A stretch of 32,069 nt of DNA, from contig JAKIWD010000011.1 of assembly GCA_022750205.1 (NCBI GenBank), forward strand, positions 1 to 32,069, written 5' to 3'. The first letter of the stretch is position 1, and each line of letters opens with the position of its first letter. The notes beneath the pieces are model-generated. The model was not told the origin of the DNA. It did not search any database and worked only from the letters and a program-made list of their open reading frames with translations. This DNA is from Thermoplasmata archaeon (GTDB taxonomy: Archaea > Thermoplasmatota > Thermoplasmata > Lutacidiplasmatales > UBA184). Positions 10,053 through 17,776 of the stretch are shown in pieces. A program made the position numbers and the translations under genes.

Positions 10053-10712
10053 ATGCGCGAGGCCGGTAAAGCGGGGCAGCTCTCCCCGCCTCTATCGATG
10101 AAACTCTCCATCTTGATCGTAGTCGCCGCGCTCGCGGCACCCGCCGTCGTGGTGGGACTATCGAACGCCACCCCTCTCATCGGGACCCCCACCGCGCCGC
10201 CGTCGCTCACGGATTGTCAGCAATCGGCGATCCCACCCAGCTTCAACTCCTCGCTCGACCTCCGGGCCACTGCCTCCCCGCCGTGGGCGGACCCGCAAGC
10301 GGCCCCTCTCGGGGCTGTCCCGGCCTACTTCCTGCTCGCCCGCGAGACGAACTGGACCGTCGCGGGACAGTCCTGCTACCGGTTCACCGTCACGGTGGCC
10401 GCCCCGAACCTCACGGTGGGCGACACGGGCTTCGAGCTGAAGACCGAACTCTGTGGGCCGATCTCCCAGACGTTCGGGATCCAGTACCTCGACCCGGCGC
10501 TCCAGCCGCTCGCTTCGGAGGATGTCCAAACTCACTCCTGGGGGGCTTTGGCGGGAGTCGGGGTCTCGGTGGGAGACTTCGTCCTGATCGACTCGATCGG
10601 GAGCCTGCCGGGGACCCAACTCGTCTCGGAGGTCAGCTACGAGGGCGGCAACGACCAGAGCGCGATGCCGGTCAGCCCGTACTCGGGCGAATCCGAGGGT
10701 TGCGGGTTCTAA
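10053..10712 (+). CDS. Small secreted/membrane-anchored protein of unknown function
   Basis: 219 aa. GGAGGAGGA Shine-Dalgarno-like sequence just upstream of ATG 10053. Hydrophobic N-terminal segment (LSILIVVAALAAPAVVVGLS). Four Cys in the ectodomain, DCQQS...SCYRF...ELCGP...EGCGF. Confidence 0.7.
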   Translation: MREAGKAGQLSPPLSMKLSILIVVAALAAPAVVVGLSNATPLIGTPTAPPSLTDCQQSAIPPSFNSSLDLRATASPPWADPQAAPLGAVPAYFLLARETNWTVAGQSCYRFTVTVAAPNLTVGDTGFELKTELCGPISQTFGIQYLDPALQPLASEDVQTHSWGALAGVGVSVGDFVLIDSIGSLPGTQLVSEVSYEGGNDQSAMPVSPYSGESEGCGF

Positions 10713-10875
10713 CGCGTTCCTTGCGCCCAACACCGAGCGCCGTCTTGGAGCGCTCCCGATTCAGCCCCGCGGGAACTCGCAGGGGGGCTCAACGTTCCTC
10801 TCCGGCGACTCGGGGAGCCTTGTCCGGTCGTGGACGACTACCCAGTCGCTATACCCCGGCCGCCATTCTCGGACC

Positions 10876-11634
10876 GTGCACGTGCTCGGTGGGCCGGATC
10901 CGGACGTTCCCGCCCCGGGCCGATACGTCCTCCCGCTCGTGGCGAGCCGGCGCGAGTCTCCCAGCGCGATGACCTTCCAATTCTCCACGGCCGGCACAGG
11001 ATTCCAGTACCGTTCGAACCAGGCGATCCGGCTCGCCTTGCCCGGGGTCGACGATCCGTGGGGGGCGGTGCGCACGTTCTCGCTCTCGTCCAGCCCGTCC
11101 GAACCCGGGATGATCGCCGTGACGTGCAAGATCTCGGATACCCCGTTCAAGCAGGCGCTCTCGCGCCTTCATCCGGGTGAGACCGCCGTGGTCGTCGGAC
11201 CGCTGGGGCATTTCCTGCTGGACGTGGGGCGGCCCACGGTCTTCCTCGCCGGAGGGATCGGGATCACTCCGTTCCGCGGAATGCTCCGGTTCGCGACGGA
11301 CACCGGGAACACCGTTCCCCGCCGCCTCCTCTACTCGGCGCGTGTCCCCGCCGAGCTGGTCTTCCGAGCCGAACTCGACGCGATGGTCCGCGCCTCCCCG
11401 GCCGTCCAAGTCGAATACACGATCACCCGTCCCGGCGAATCCGGCGAGGCGTGGACGGGCCGTGTCGGCCGCATCGACCTAGACTGGATTCGGGCCACCG
11501 CCGCGCCGCTCGACCGCCCCATGTTCTACCTCGCGGGCCTGCCCGACATGGTGGAGGAGATGGTGGGACTCCTCACCGGTCCGCTCGGCGTGCCCGAGGA
11601 CGACATCGACTACGAGATCTTCCGCGGCTTCTGA
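10876..11634 (+). CDS. Ferredoxin-NADP reductase-like flavin oxidoreductase
   Basis: FAD-binding RTFSLSS motif, NAD(P)-binding GGIGITPFRGML, C-terminal DDIDYEIFRGF typical of FNR-superfamily proteins; GTG start. Confidence 0.85.
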   Translation: MHVLGGPDPDVPAPGRYVLPLVASRRESPSAMTFQFSTAGTGFQYRSNQAIRLALPGVDDPWGAVRTFSLSSSPSEPGMIAVTCKISDTPFKQALSRLHPGETAVVVGPLGHFLLDVGRPTVFLAGGIGITPFRGMLRFATDTGNTVPRRLLYSARVPAELVFRAELDAMVRASPAVQVEYTITRPGESGEAWTGRVGRIDLDWIRATAAPLDRPMFYLAGLPDMVEEMVGLLTGPLGVPEDDIDYEIFRGF

Positions 11635-11692
11635 CCCGGGCGTCCGTCCGTGCGATGGAACTGGAACCCGTTGTCCAGGGGACGGCCGACGG

Positions 11693-12205
11693 CTAGGGGC
11701 CCACGAGCACCCCGGCAAGCGGGGTGTGGCGGACCAGCTCCGCCACCTCGTCCGGTGTGGCGGGTACCCGGAAGATCAATGGCGGCCTCGCCTTCGGGCT
11801 GTGCTCCGGCACGCCCGCCTGGCGGTCGGCCCCGAACTCGACCTGCCAACCATGGCGGGCGTTGCTCACGATGAGCCCGGTCAAGGTCTTGTCGGCCCAG
11901 ATGCCGCCTCCCCGCTGCACGCGGACCGCCGCCACCTCTGCGTTCGGGAAGGCGGCCAGAGGAACGTCGACGATACATCCCGCGGACGGTTCGACCGTCT
12001 GGCAGACCGGGCCCGGAGCGACCGCAGCCCGCCAGCTCCGGTAGGCGCCGTACCCCGCCGCCGGACCGGGCCGGACGGTCCGCACCACGACGAACCGGTG
12101 ATCGGTGAACGCGAGGCGCACCGGGCCCCGCACCCATCCGAACGCGTAGGCGCTCGCAATCTCGCCGACCAGGCACTCGTCGGCGGCGCCGAGGTCGTGG
12201 GTCAT
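11693..12205 (-). CDS. Small beta-rich, possibly PH-like domain protein of unknown function
   Basis: In-frame ATG at 12205 inside the longer ORF (MTHDLGAADECLVGEIASAYAFGWVRGPVRLAFTDHRFVVVRT...). The upstream part of that ORF overlaps the DUF2252 CDS and has low-quality composition. Confidence 0.6.
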   Translation of the reverse strand: MTHDLGAADECLVGEIASAYAFGWVRGPVRLAFTDHRFVVVRTVRPGPAAGYGAYRSWRAAVAPGPVCQTVEPSAGCIVDVPLAAFPNAEVAAVRVQRGGGIWADKTLTGLIVSNARHGWQVEFGADRQAGVPEHSPKARPPLIFRVPATPDEVAELVRHTPLAGVLVGP

Positions 12206-12373
12206 CCCGCCCGCCACGTCGGGGGGAGTCTGTAGCTCCGGACTGGTGCCTTTCGTAGGACGGAACCTCACTGAGTTGGGGGCCGGACCGCCGATGGATG
12301 GTCCGGATCCGTGAACGGTGGAGGTGCCAAGGCTCCATATACGAAGCGGTAGGATTTCGGGTGGCATCCGCCC

Positions 12374-13723
12374 ATGCCGAAACTCGACTCCCGGGCCCAG
12401 CGGGTCGCCCGAGGGAAATCGCTTCGAGCGCGGGTCCGCCGTTCCCGGCATAGAGATTGGACACCGGGAGACGATCGGCCCGATCCGGTCGATCTGCTGC
12501 AGGCGGGCGATCGCGTCCGCATCCCCGAGCTGATCCCACTTCGGTACGGTCGCATGGCGGCCTCGCCGTTCGCCTTCTTCCGCGGGTCGGCCGCCGTCAT
12601 GGCGCGCGACCTCTCCACCACGCCGACCACGGGCCTGACGGTGCAGTTGGGGGGCGACGCACATCTGTCCAACTTCGGCATGTTCGCGACCCCCGAGCGC
12701 GCGCAGGTCTTCGACGTCAACGACTTCGATGAGACCCTGCGGGGCCCGTGGGAGTGGGATGTCAAGCGCCTGGCGACGAGCCTGGTCCTAGCGGGTCGCC
12801 AGGACGGCTTCTCCCGCACCCAGAATCGCAAGGCGGCGCGCGTTGCGGTCCGAGCCTATCGACGCGCGATGGCCGAGTTCGCGGCGATGCGTTACCTCGA
12901 TGTCTGGTACTCCCACATCGATCTCGAGGACGCGCAAACACCCGTGCCCCACCAAGGTCAGCTCCTGATCGAGCGGGCCGCGTCGCAGGCACGGCGCCGC
13001 ACCGGGCTCCACGCGTTCCCCAAGCTCGTCCAGGCGGTACGGGGAAGCTGGCGGATCCGGGACGCTCCCCCGTTGATCGTCCACTACCAGGACCCGGAAC
13101 GCAATGCGGAATCGCAGTCGTTCTTCGATCGGTATCTCGCGACGCTCCCCGACGAACGCCGCATGCTCCTCGATCGGTACCACGTCGTGGACGTGGCGCA
13201 GAAGGTGGTCGGCGTGGGGAGCGTCGGGACGGCGTGCTCGATCCTGCTGCTCATGGCCGATACCGACGTGGCAGACCCGCTCTTCCTCCAGCTCAAGCAG
13301 GCCACCTCCTCCGCCCTCGAGCCGTACCTGGAACCCAGCCCGTACCCCAATCACGCGCAGCGGGTGGTCGTCGGCCAGCACTTGATCCAGGAGGCGAGCG
13401 ACGTCTTCCTCGGGTGGGGCCGCCTGCGGTCCCGCGATTTCTACGTCCGTCAGCTGCTCGACATGAAGTTCTCGTACGACATCACCATCATGGGGCCCCG
13501 CTCGCTGCTCGCCCAGGCCGAGCTGTGTGGCGTCGCCCTAGCGCGGGCCCACGCGCGCACCGGCGACCCGGCCCAGATCACGGGTTACCTCGGGGATCGC
13601 CCGGTGTTCGACGAGGCCGTTTCGCGATTCGCCGAGGAGTACGCCGACCAGAGCGTCCGAGACCACCAGGTGCTGCTGAACGCGATCAAGCACGGGCGCG
13701 TTCCGGCGAGGCTGGGGCTCTAG
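12374..13723 (+). CDS. DUF2252 family protein (COG4320-like)
   Basis: Characteristic segments PFAFFRGSAAVMARDL, LGGDAHLSNFGMFATPERAQVFDVNDFDETLRGPWEWDVKRLATSL, KVVGVGSVGT. TATA-like CATATA about 36 nt upstream. Confidence 0.88.
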   Translation: MPKLDSRAQRVARGKSLRARVRRSRHRDWTPGDDRPDPVDLLQAGDRVRIPELIPLRYGRMAASPFAFFRGSAAVMARDLSTTPTTGLTVQLGGDAHLSNFGMFATPERAQVFDVNDFDETLRGPWEWDVKRLATSLVLAGRQDGFSRTQNRKAARVAVRAYRRAMAEFAAMRYLDVWYSHIDLEDAQTPVPHQGQLLIERAASQARRRTGLHAFPKLVQAVRGSWRIRDAPPLIVHYQDPERNAESQSFFDRYLATLPDERRMLLDRYHVVDVAQKVVGVGSVGTACSILLLMADTDVADPLFLQLKQATSSALEPYLEPSPYPNHAQRVVVGQHLIQEASDVFLGWGRLRSRDFYVRQLLDMKFSYDITIMGPRSLLAQAELCGVALARAHARTGDPAQITGYLGDRPVFDEAVSRFAEEYADQSVRDHQVLLNAIKHGRVPARLGL

Positions 13724-13799
13724 GGGACGGACGAACCCCGGCACCCGCGCGCTCGGCGTGCGCGCCGTACGAGCAGAAACCTTCCGGCGCCGGTCCGGA

Positions 13800-14354
13800 C
13801 TAACGCAGGAGGAGGAACCACACCCAGGCGACGACCGGCACGGCGATCCAGATGGCCAGGAACGTCAGGGGTAGGATCTCGGTCAGCGTATCCGGGTTCG
13901 TACGGTCCATCCAGGACACGGCATGGGAACCAGAGAATCTCTCTTCGTGGGCCAGGAACGGTCGCAGGAGGTTGACGGGAAGGCTGGCGTCGGACCGCAG
14001 GGAGATCGGCGCCGTCCAGGTCCCCTCCAACGGTGGTTGGTCCCGCTCGAGCTGGCAGCCGGCCTCTCGCCAGAGGTTCTTGGCGTCGTTCGTACGCCGA
14101 AGCAGGACGATCCACACGAAAGAGATCATGATGCCGAGGATCGCGAGGAAGGTCAGAATCAGTACCAGGACCCGGGCCTGGTTCTGGAAATCCTCGATGG
14201 CGATGAAGAGTGCGGTGAGCAGCACCGTGCCGATGGCCGCGTAGTAGCTCGTCCGTACGGAGGCGAGCGTCGCCTCTTCCGCCTGAAGGCGCTCGAGCTT
14301 GTCGTGAAGCCAACGGCGGTTATCCGGCGACAACGGCAAGGACGGCTCGGGCAC
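13800..14354 (-). CDS. Membrane protein with N-terminal helix, two TMs, cytosolic segment and a C-terminal TM (SLATT/RipA-like topology)
   Basis: 184 aa, GTG start; TATA-like TAATCC about 26 nt upstream. TM1 YYAAIGTVLLTALFIAI, TM2 LVLILTFLAILGIMISFVWIVLL followed by RRTNDAKNLWREAG, and a C-terminal TM. Confidence 0.7.
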   Translation of the reverse strand: MPEPSLPLSPDNRRWLHDKLERLQAEEATLASVRTSYYAAIGTVLLTALFIAIEDFQNQARVLVLILTFLAILGIMISFVWIVLLRRTNDAKNLWREAGCQLERDQPPLEGTWTAPISLRSDASLPVNLLRPFLAHEERFSGSHAVSWMDRTNPDTLTEILPLTFLAIWIAVPVVAWVWFLLLR

Positions 14355-14466
14355 ACCTCCCGCACGCGGAGGGAGGGATTAGGGTTCACCTGGACTCAGC
14401 GGGCGGGTCGCCGTGGATGGGCATGGTCGGCCATCGGTGGCCGGAGGCTCTCCCGCGTCCCGATCC

Positions 14467-14871
14467 CTACCGGGCTCTCATCCGATTGTTCTTGGGCGCG
14501 TGCTCCACTTCGGCCAGGCCCAGGGCCTCCATGACCGGCGGCACGTAGTTGGCGAATCGGCCCCGCAGGCCCTTTTTCATCCCGTACCAGCCTCCGATGG
14601 GATTGTCGGCGGAACGGGCCCAAGCCTCGACGGTCCCGGGAGACGCCGGTTTCTGCTCGTCGGCGCTGCCGAGCGCCATCCAGTCCCCGTGCCTCTGGAG
14701 CATCGCCCGTAGATCCTCCAGACAGCGAAGCTGGTACTGCAGGGTGGTGCTGCCGACCTGCACAACCAGCGCCGGCGGCGCCGCGGATTCGTCCTTGTAC
14801 GCTTGGAACGCGGAAAGCCCGCTGGGGGTCTTGAGCTCCCAGGGTTTGGCCTTGGTTCCGGACCCTTTCAT
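14467..14871 (-). CDS. DUF6855-like small protein
   Basis: MKGSGTKAKPWELKTPSGLSAFQAYKDE...LVVQVGSTTLQYQLRCLEDL...HGDWMALGSADEQKPASPGTVEAWARSADNPIGGWYGMKKGLRGRFANYVPPVMEALGLAEVEHAPKNNRMRAR resembles a widespread bacterial family recalled as DUF6855. GGGAG about 10 nt before the chosen ATG; an upstream in-frame ATG at 14907 is the alternative. Confidence 0.75.
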   Translation of the reverse strand: MKGSGTKAKPWELKTPSGLSAFQAYKDESAAPPALVVQVGSTTLQYQLRCLEDLRAMLQRHGDWMALGSADEQKPASPGTVEAWARSADNPIGGWYGMKKGLRGRFANYVPPVMEALGLAEVEHAPKNNRMRAR

Positions 14872-15141
14872 CGGCAAATCAGCTCCCGTATTCGGCGAAC
14901 GAACCATCCAGTACTTCAAGCCACATGTTACAGCGCTAACATTCGGGTCGATCGAGGTGCGTCCCAGCGGCTCGCGGGCGCCGAATTCCGTGGCGGTGAA
15001 GCACATTCCCGGCCCCGCCTCAGGGCTCTCGTACGAATCGATCGCCCGTCCGCGCCGCGGGTCGACCGACGCGCGACACTCAGCAATCTCCGCAATCCCG
15101 CGGAGCGAGGGGCGAGCGTCGATCTTTGCGACCGCGTCGGA

Positions 15142-15741
15142 TTACGCGCCGACGCGAAGGGTCGATCGCGCAGGGTCAGCGCTCCCGGTGGGGTTGAGCT
15201 CGGCGATCCCGGCCCACCGGGGAAATCGCCGTTCGATGTAGTAGTCGAGACTGTAGCGACTCGGGCCGTAGGTCGCGTTGACCAGGATCAGACCGAGGAA
15301 AGCCACCGCGTAGATCACTCCCGTCCCGACGTCGGTGCCACCGGCGCCGACTTGGTAGGGTCCCCCGAAACCTTCCGGCACGGCCCAGATCAGCAGACTG
15401 AGTATGACGCCCCCGGCGTAGGCGATCTTCCGCATGAAACCGAAGATGAGCGCGAGCCCGAGCGCTAGCTCCAGCGTGCCCACCGTGTAGACGATGAGCG
15501 GCCCGTTGGCGCCGGCCTGGGCCGCCCAGAACGAGTACCACCCCGATAGCCAACTCGGCGCATTCCCTTGCGCCGTCAGAACATTGTCCTGAAAGCTACC
15601 CACGAACCCCGAGGTGAACTTCAGGACGCCGTCGATGAGCCAGACCACGCCGAGGAGGATTCGGAACACCGTCTTCAACGAGTGAGCGTGGCGGACCCAC
15701 CAGGTCTGTTTCGCCTCCGGGATCGAATCGTGCGCTGTCAT
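15142..15741 (-). CDS. DoxX-family membrane protein
   Basis: FRILLGVVWLIDGVLKFTSGF ... VGTLELALGLALIFG ... typical DoxX four-TM pattern. TATA-like CATATA at about 15771-15776 favours the second Met (15741, MTAHDSIPE) over 15756. Confidence 0.82.
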   Translation of the reverse strand: MTAHDSIPEAKQTWWVRHAHSLKTVFRILLGVVWLIDGVLKFTSGFVGSFQDNVLTAQGNAPSWLSGWYSFWAAQAGANGPLIVYTVGTLELALGLALIFGFMRKIAYAGGVILSLLIWAVPEGFGGPYQVGAGGTDVGTGVIYAVAFLGLILVNATYGPSRYSLDYYIERRFPRWAGIAELNPTGSADPARSTLRVGA

Positions 15742-16130
15742 CTTCTTCGGTGTCATGCAGCGAAACAGAGTATATGGGCCAAAGGTCAGTACGGATCCAC
15801 TCACCGTCGGACGGTCCGCCGCGCCGACCCGTCGTCGAGGTCCTCCCGGGCTCATCCTCCTCGACGGAGAGGCCGGTGGAGCGCAAGGTCAGCCGTCTGC
15901 CCCGCACGATTCTGGTTGCGGCGGCCGCCGTGAGGGGGAGTCTCCCATCACCGATCCGGTGGAACGACGGTGAGCTCGTCCGGCGACGGCGACTTCGGCC
16001 AATCGGATCGGCTTTTCAGAGTTGTTCGTGGACTGCGTGCCGGTTACCTTCGGGGCGCTGACCCAGGTGCTGCGCCCTCGCCGCTCGCTGGCGAGCCGGG
16101 CGTCACGTTCGTAACTCGCTCCGTCTCCGG

Positions 16131-17201
16131 TCACGTCGGGAAGGCGTGGGTTCGGCTCCCGGGCACTTTCAGGGCAAAAATCCGGTTCCCGCTCCCCTTC
16201 CCCGAGTCGAGGTCGTCAATCGCGCTCAGGATCTTGATCGCCCCCCGCCCCCGGGCCGTGAGCCGATATCGTTCCCGGGCCAGGTGCGTGACGAGACCGC
16301 TCTCGGTCAGCTTACGGAGGTGAAACGCGATCTTGGAGGTGTCGTCCAGGTGAGCCGCTTCCATGGCTTGCGTAAAGCTGCAGGGACCGTCGGCCAGGCG
16401 TCGCAGGACCAGTCGCCGGATCGGGTTCCCGAGTGACTCTAAGGTCGTGTGTGCGTCCGCCGAGACGATGGACGATTGCACCGCCAACGCCCCCGTCGTG
16501 GTGATCTTGGTGGGATCGTACCCGACGGCCAGCGGCCCTTTCCCCTCGAGGAACGCCCGGATCTCTTCGAGGAGCGCGGCGATATCCTCCTCTCGGTGGC
16601 GTGCCAGGAGTTCTTCGATCGCGGCGAGCACTACGGCGGCCCTCTCTTTCAGCGAGACGAACTCGGCCACGGCATCCCGGATCCGGAACGGGTTCTCTGT
16701 GTCCAAGGGGAGGTAACTTACCTTCTCCGCAGCCGGAGGTACCGGGGGCGGGGAGATCAGGAGCACTTCATACCCCCCCTCCGCAGCCAACGAGCGGGCA
16801 TACCGAGTCGGATCCAGAGCGGTGGCACCGACCCGGAGCAACGCGAGCTGTTGGCTGACCAGCTCGAGCACGCGCTGGACCTGATCCGGCCGGATCGGTT
16901 TGCGAAGATAGTCGAACGCACCGAGACGCAGCGCCCGAACGGCCGTTTCCACGGTCGCATGGCCCGTGAGCATCACGACCAGGAGGCGCGGCCAGCGCTC
17001 CCGTGCTTGGGTCAGGAGCTCGATCCCGCTCCGTCGCCCCATCCTGAGGTCGGTGAACATGACATCGAACTCGGCGCTCTCCAGCGCCTGCACCGCTCGC
17101 GGGGCGGTGGAGACGGCCGTCGCCATGTGGCCGTGCTGCGTCAGCAGGTCGGAGAGTTCGACGCGAAACTCCGCGTCGTCGTCCACTACCAGTATTCGCA
17201 C
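16131..17201 (-). CDS. Response regulator: CheY-like receiver + DUF835-like middle domain + ArsR-type winged helix
   Basis: GTG start. Receiver hallmarks VVDDDAEF, MFTDLRMGRRSG, MLTGHA, LRKPI. Middle VVLAAIEELLARHREEDIAALLEEIRAFLEGKGPLAVGYDPTKI resembles DUF835. C-terminal LGNPIRRLVLRRLADGPCSFTQAMEAAHLDDTSKIAFHLRKLTESGLV wHTH. Confidence 0.85.
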   Translation of the reverse strand: MRILVVDDDAEFRVELSDLLTQHGHMATAVSTAPRAVQALESAEFDVMFTDLRMGRRSGIELLTQARERWPRLLVVMLTGHATVETAVRALRLGAFDYLRKPIRPDQVQRVLELVSQQLALLRVGATALDPTRYARSLAAEGGYEVLLISPPPVPPAAEKVSYLPLDTENPFRIRDAVAEFVSLKERAAVVLAAIEELLARHREEDIAALLEEIRAFLEGKGPLAVGYDPTKITTTGALAVQSSIVSADAHTTLESLGNPIRRLVLRRLADGPCSFTQAMEAAHLDDTSKIAFHLRKLTESGLVTHLARERYRLTARGRGAIKILSAIDDLDSGKGSGNRIFALKVPGSRTHAFPT

Positions 17202-17419
17202 GTTCGGGTCCCCCCCAACGAATCTCCGCGTAACGGTGACGAGGTGCAGCGAACCGGGAGGGCGACGAATTCTTAGGGGTATCGGGGGAACCCCCCTCCC
17301 GGTTCTCCTCCGGGGGGTGCATCCGAAGGCTAACGGTTCGGAACCTGGCCCCGGTTTGTCGCGGGTCGGAGCCGAGGTTCGATGCCCGTGGCGGCTCGCC
17401 CAGATCAGCTCCCACGGCG

Positions 17420-17465
17420 GCCGGCACGTCCGAGGGGGCAGGTGCCGGCTTGAATCGAATCAAGC
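17420..17465. repeat. Two overlapping perfect inverted repeats upstream of the small basic ORF
   Basis: GCCGGCAC (17420-17427) / GTGCCGGC (17442-17449), and GCTTGA (17448-17453) / TCAAGC (17460-17465); the arms overlap at 17448-17449. Confidence 0.55.
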
Positions 17466-17501
17466 TACGGGTTATGCTCGGCCCCCGCCGTGGGCCACTT
17501 C

Positions 17502-17693
17502 ATGATGGCCAAGCGCAAGATCAAAGCCTCTCTGCTTGAGGCAAAGAAGGCGGAGAATCGGATGCGAGTGAAACTCGGCGGGTCCGCATCCCGAACTCGC
17601 AAACGAGCCTCGCTTCCGCCCGCGGAGAGTTCGCTCCGCCGGAGGCGGATCAGCATCCTGGCCAGGCGGCTCGCACTGGCGCGTCGTCGCTGA
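17502..17693 (+). CDS. Small, highly basic protein of unknown function (candidate)
   Basis: MMAKRKIKASLLEAKKAENRMRVKLGGSASRTRKRASLPPAESSLRRRRISILARRLALARRR. Very Lys/Arg-rich. TATA-like TTATGC about 30 nt before ATG 17502; the GTG at 17490 is an alternative start. Confidence 0.45.
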   Translation: MMAKRKIKASLLEAKKAENRMRVKLGGSASRTRKRASLPPAESSLRRRRISILARRLALARRR

Positions 17694-17776
17694 GCCCACC
17701 CCAGCCTTCCCCGCTCCTCGGAGCCTGATCCGCGCACTCCCCTGCTCGAGCACGCGGGCCCTTCCGACTTGCGGGT

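Noticed and set aside
12748-13803. 351-aa plus-strand ORF overlapping DUF2252
   Set aside because: Alternative frame of the DUF2252 gene with Arg/Pro/Gly-rich composition.
17277-17330. G/C-run hairpin (gggggaaccccc) upstream of the response regulator
   Set aside because: Two-nucleotide loop and simple G/C runs are expected by chance in such GC-rich DNA; not supported as a functional element.
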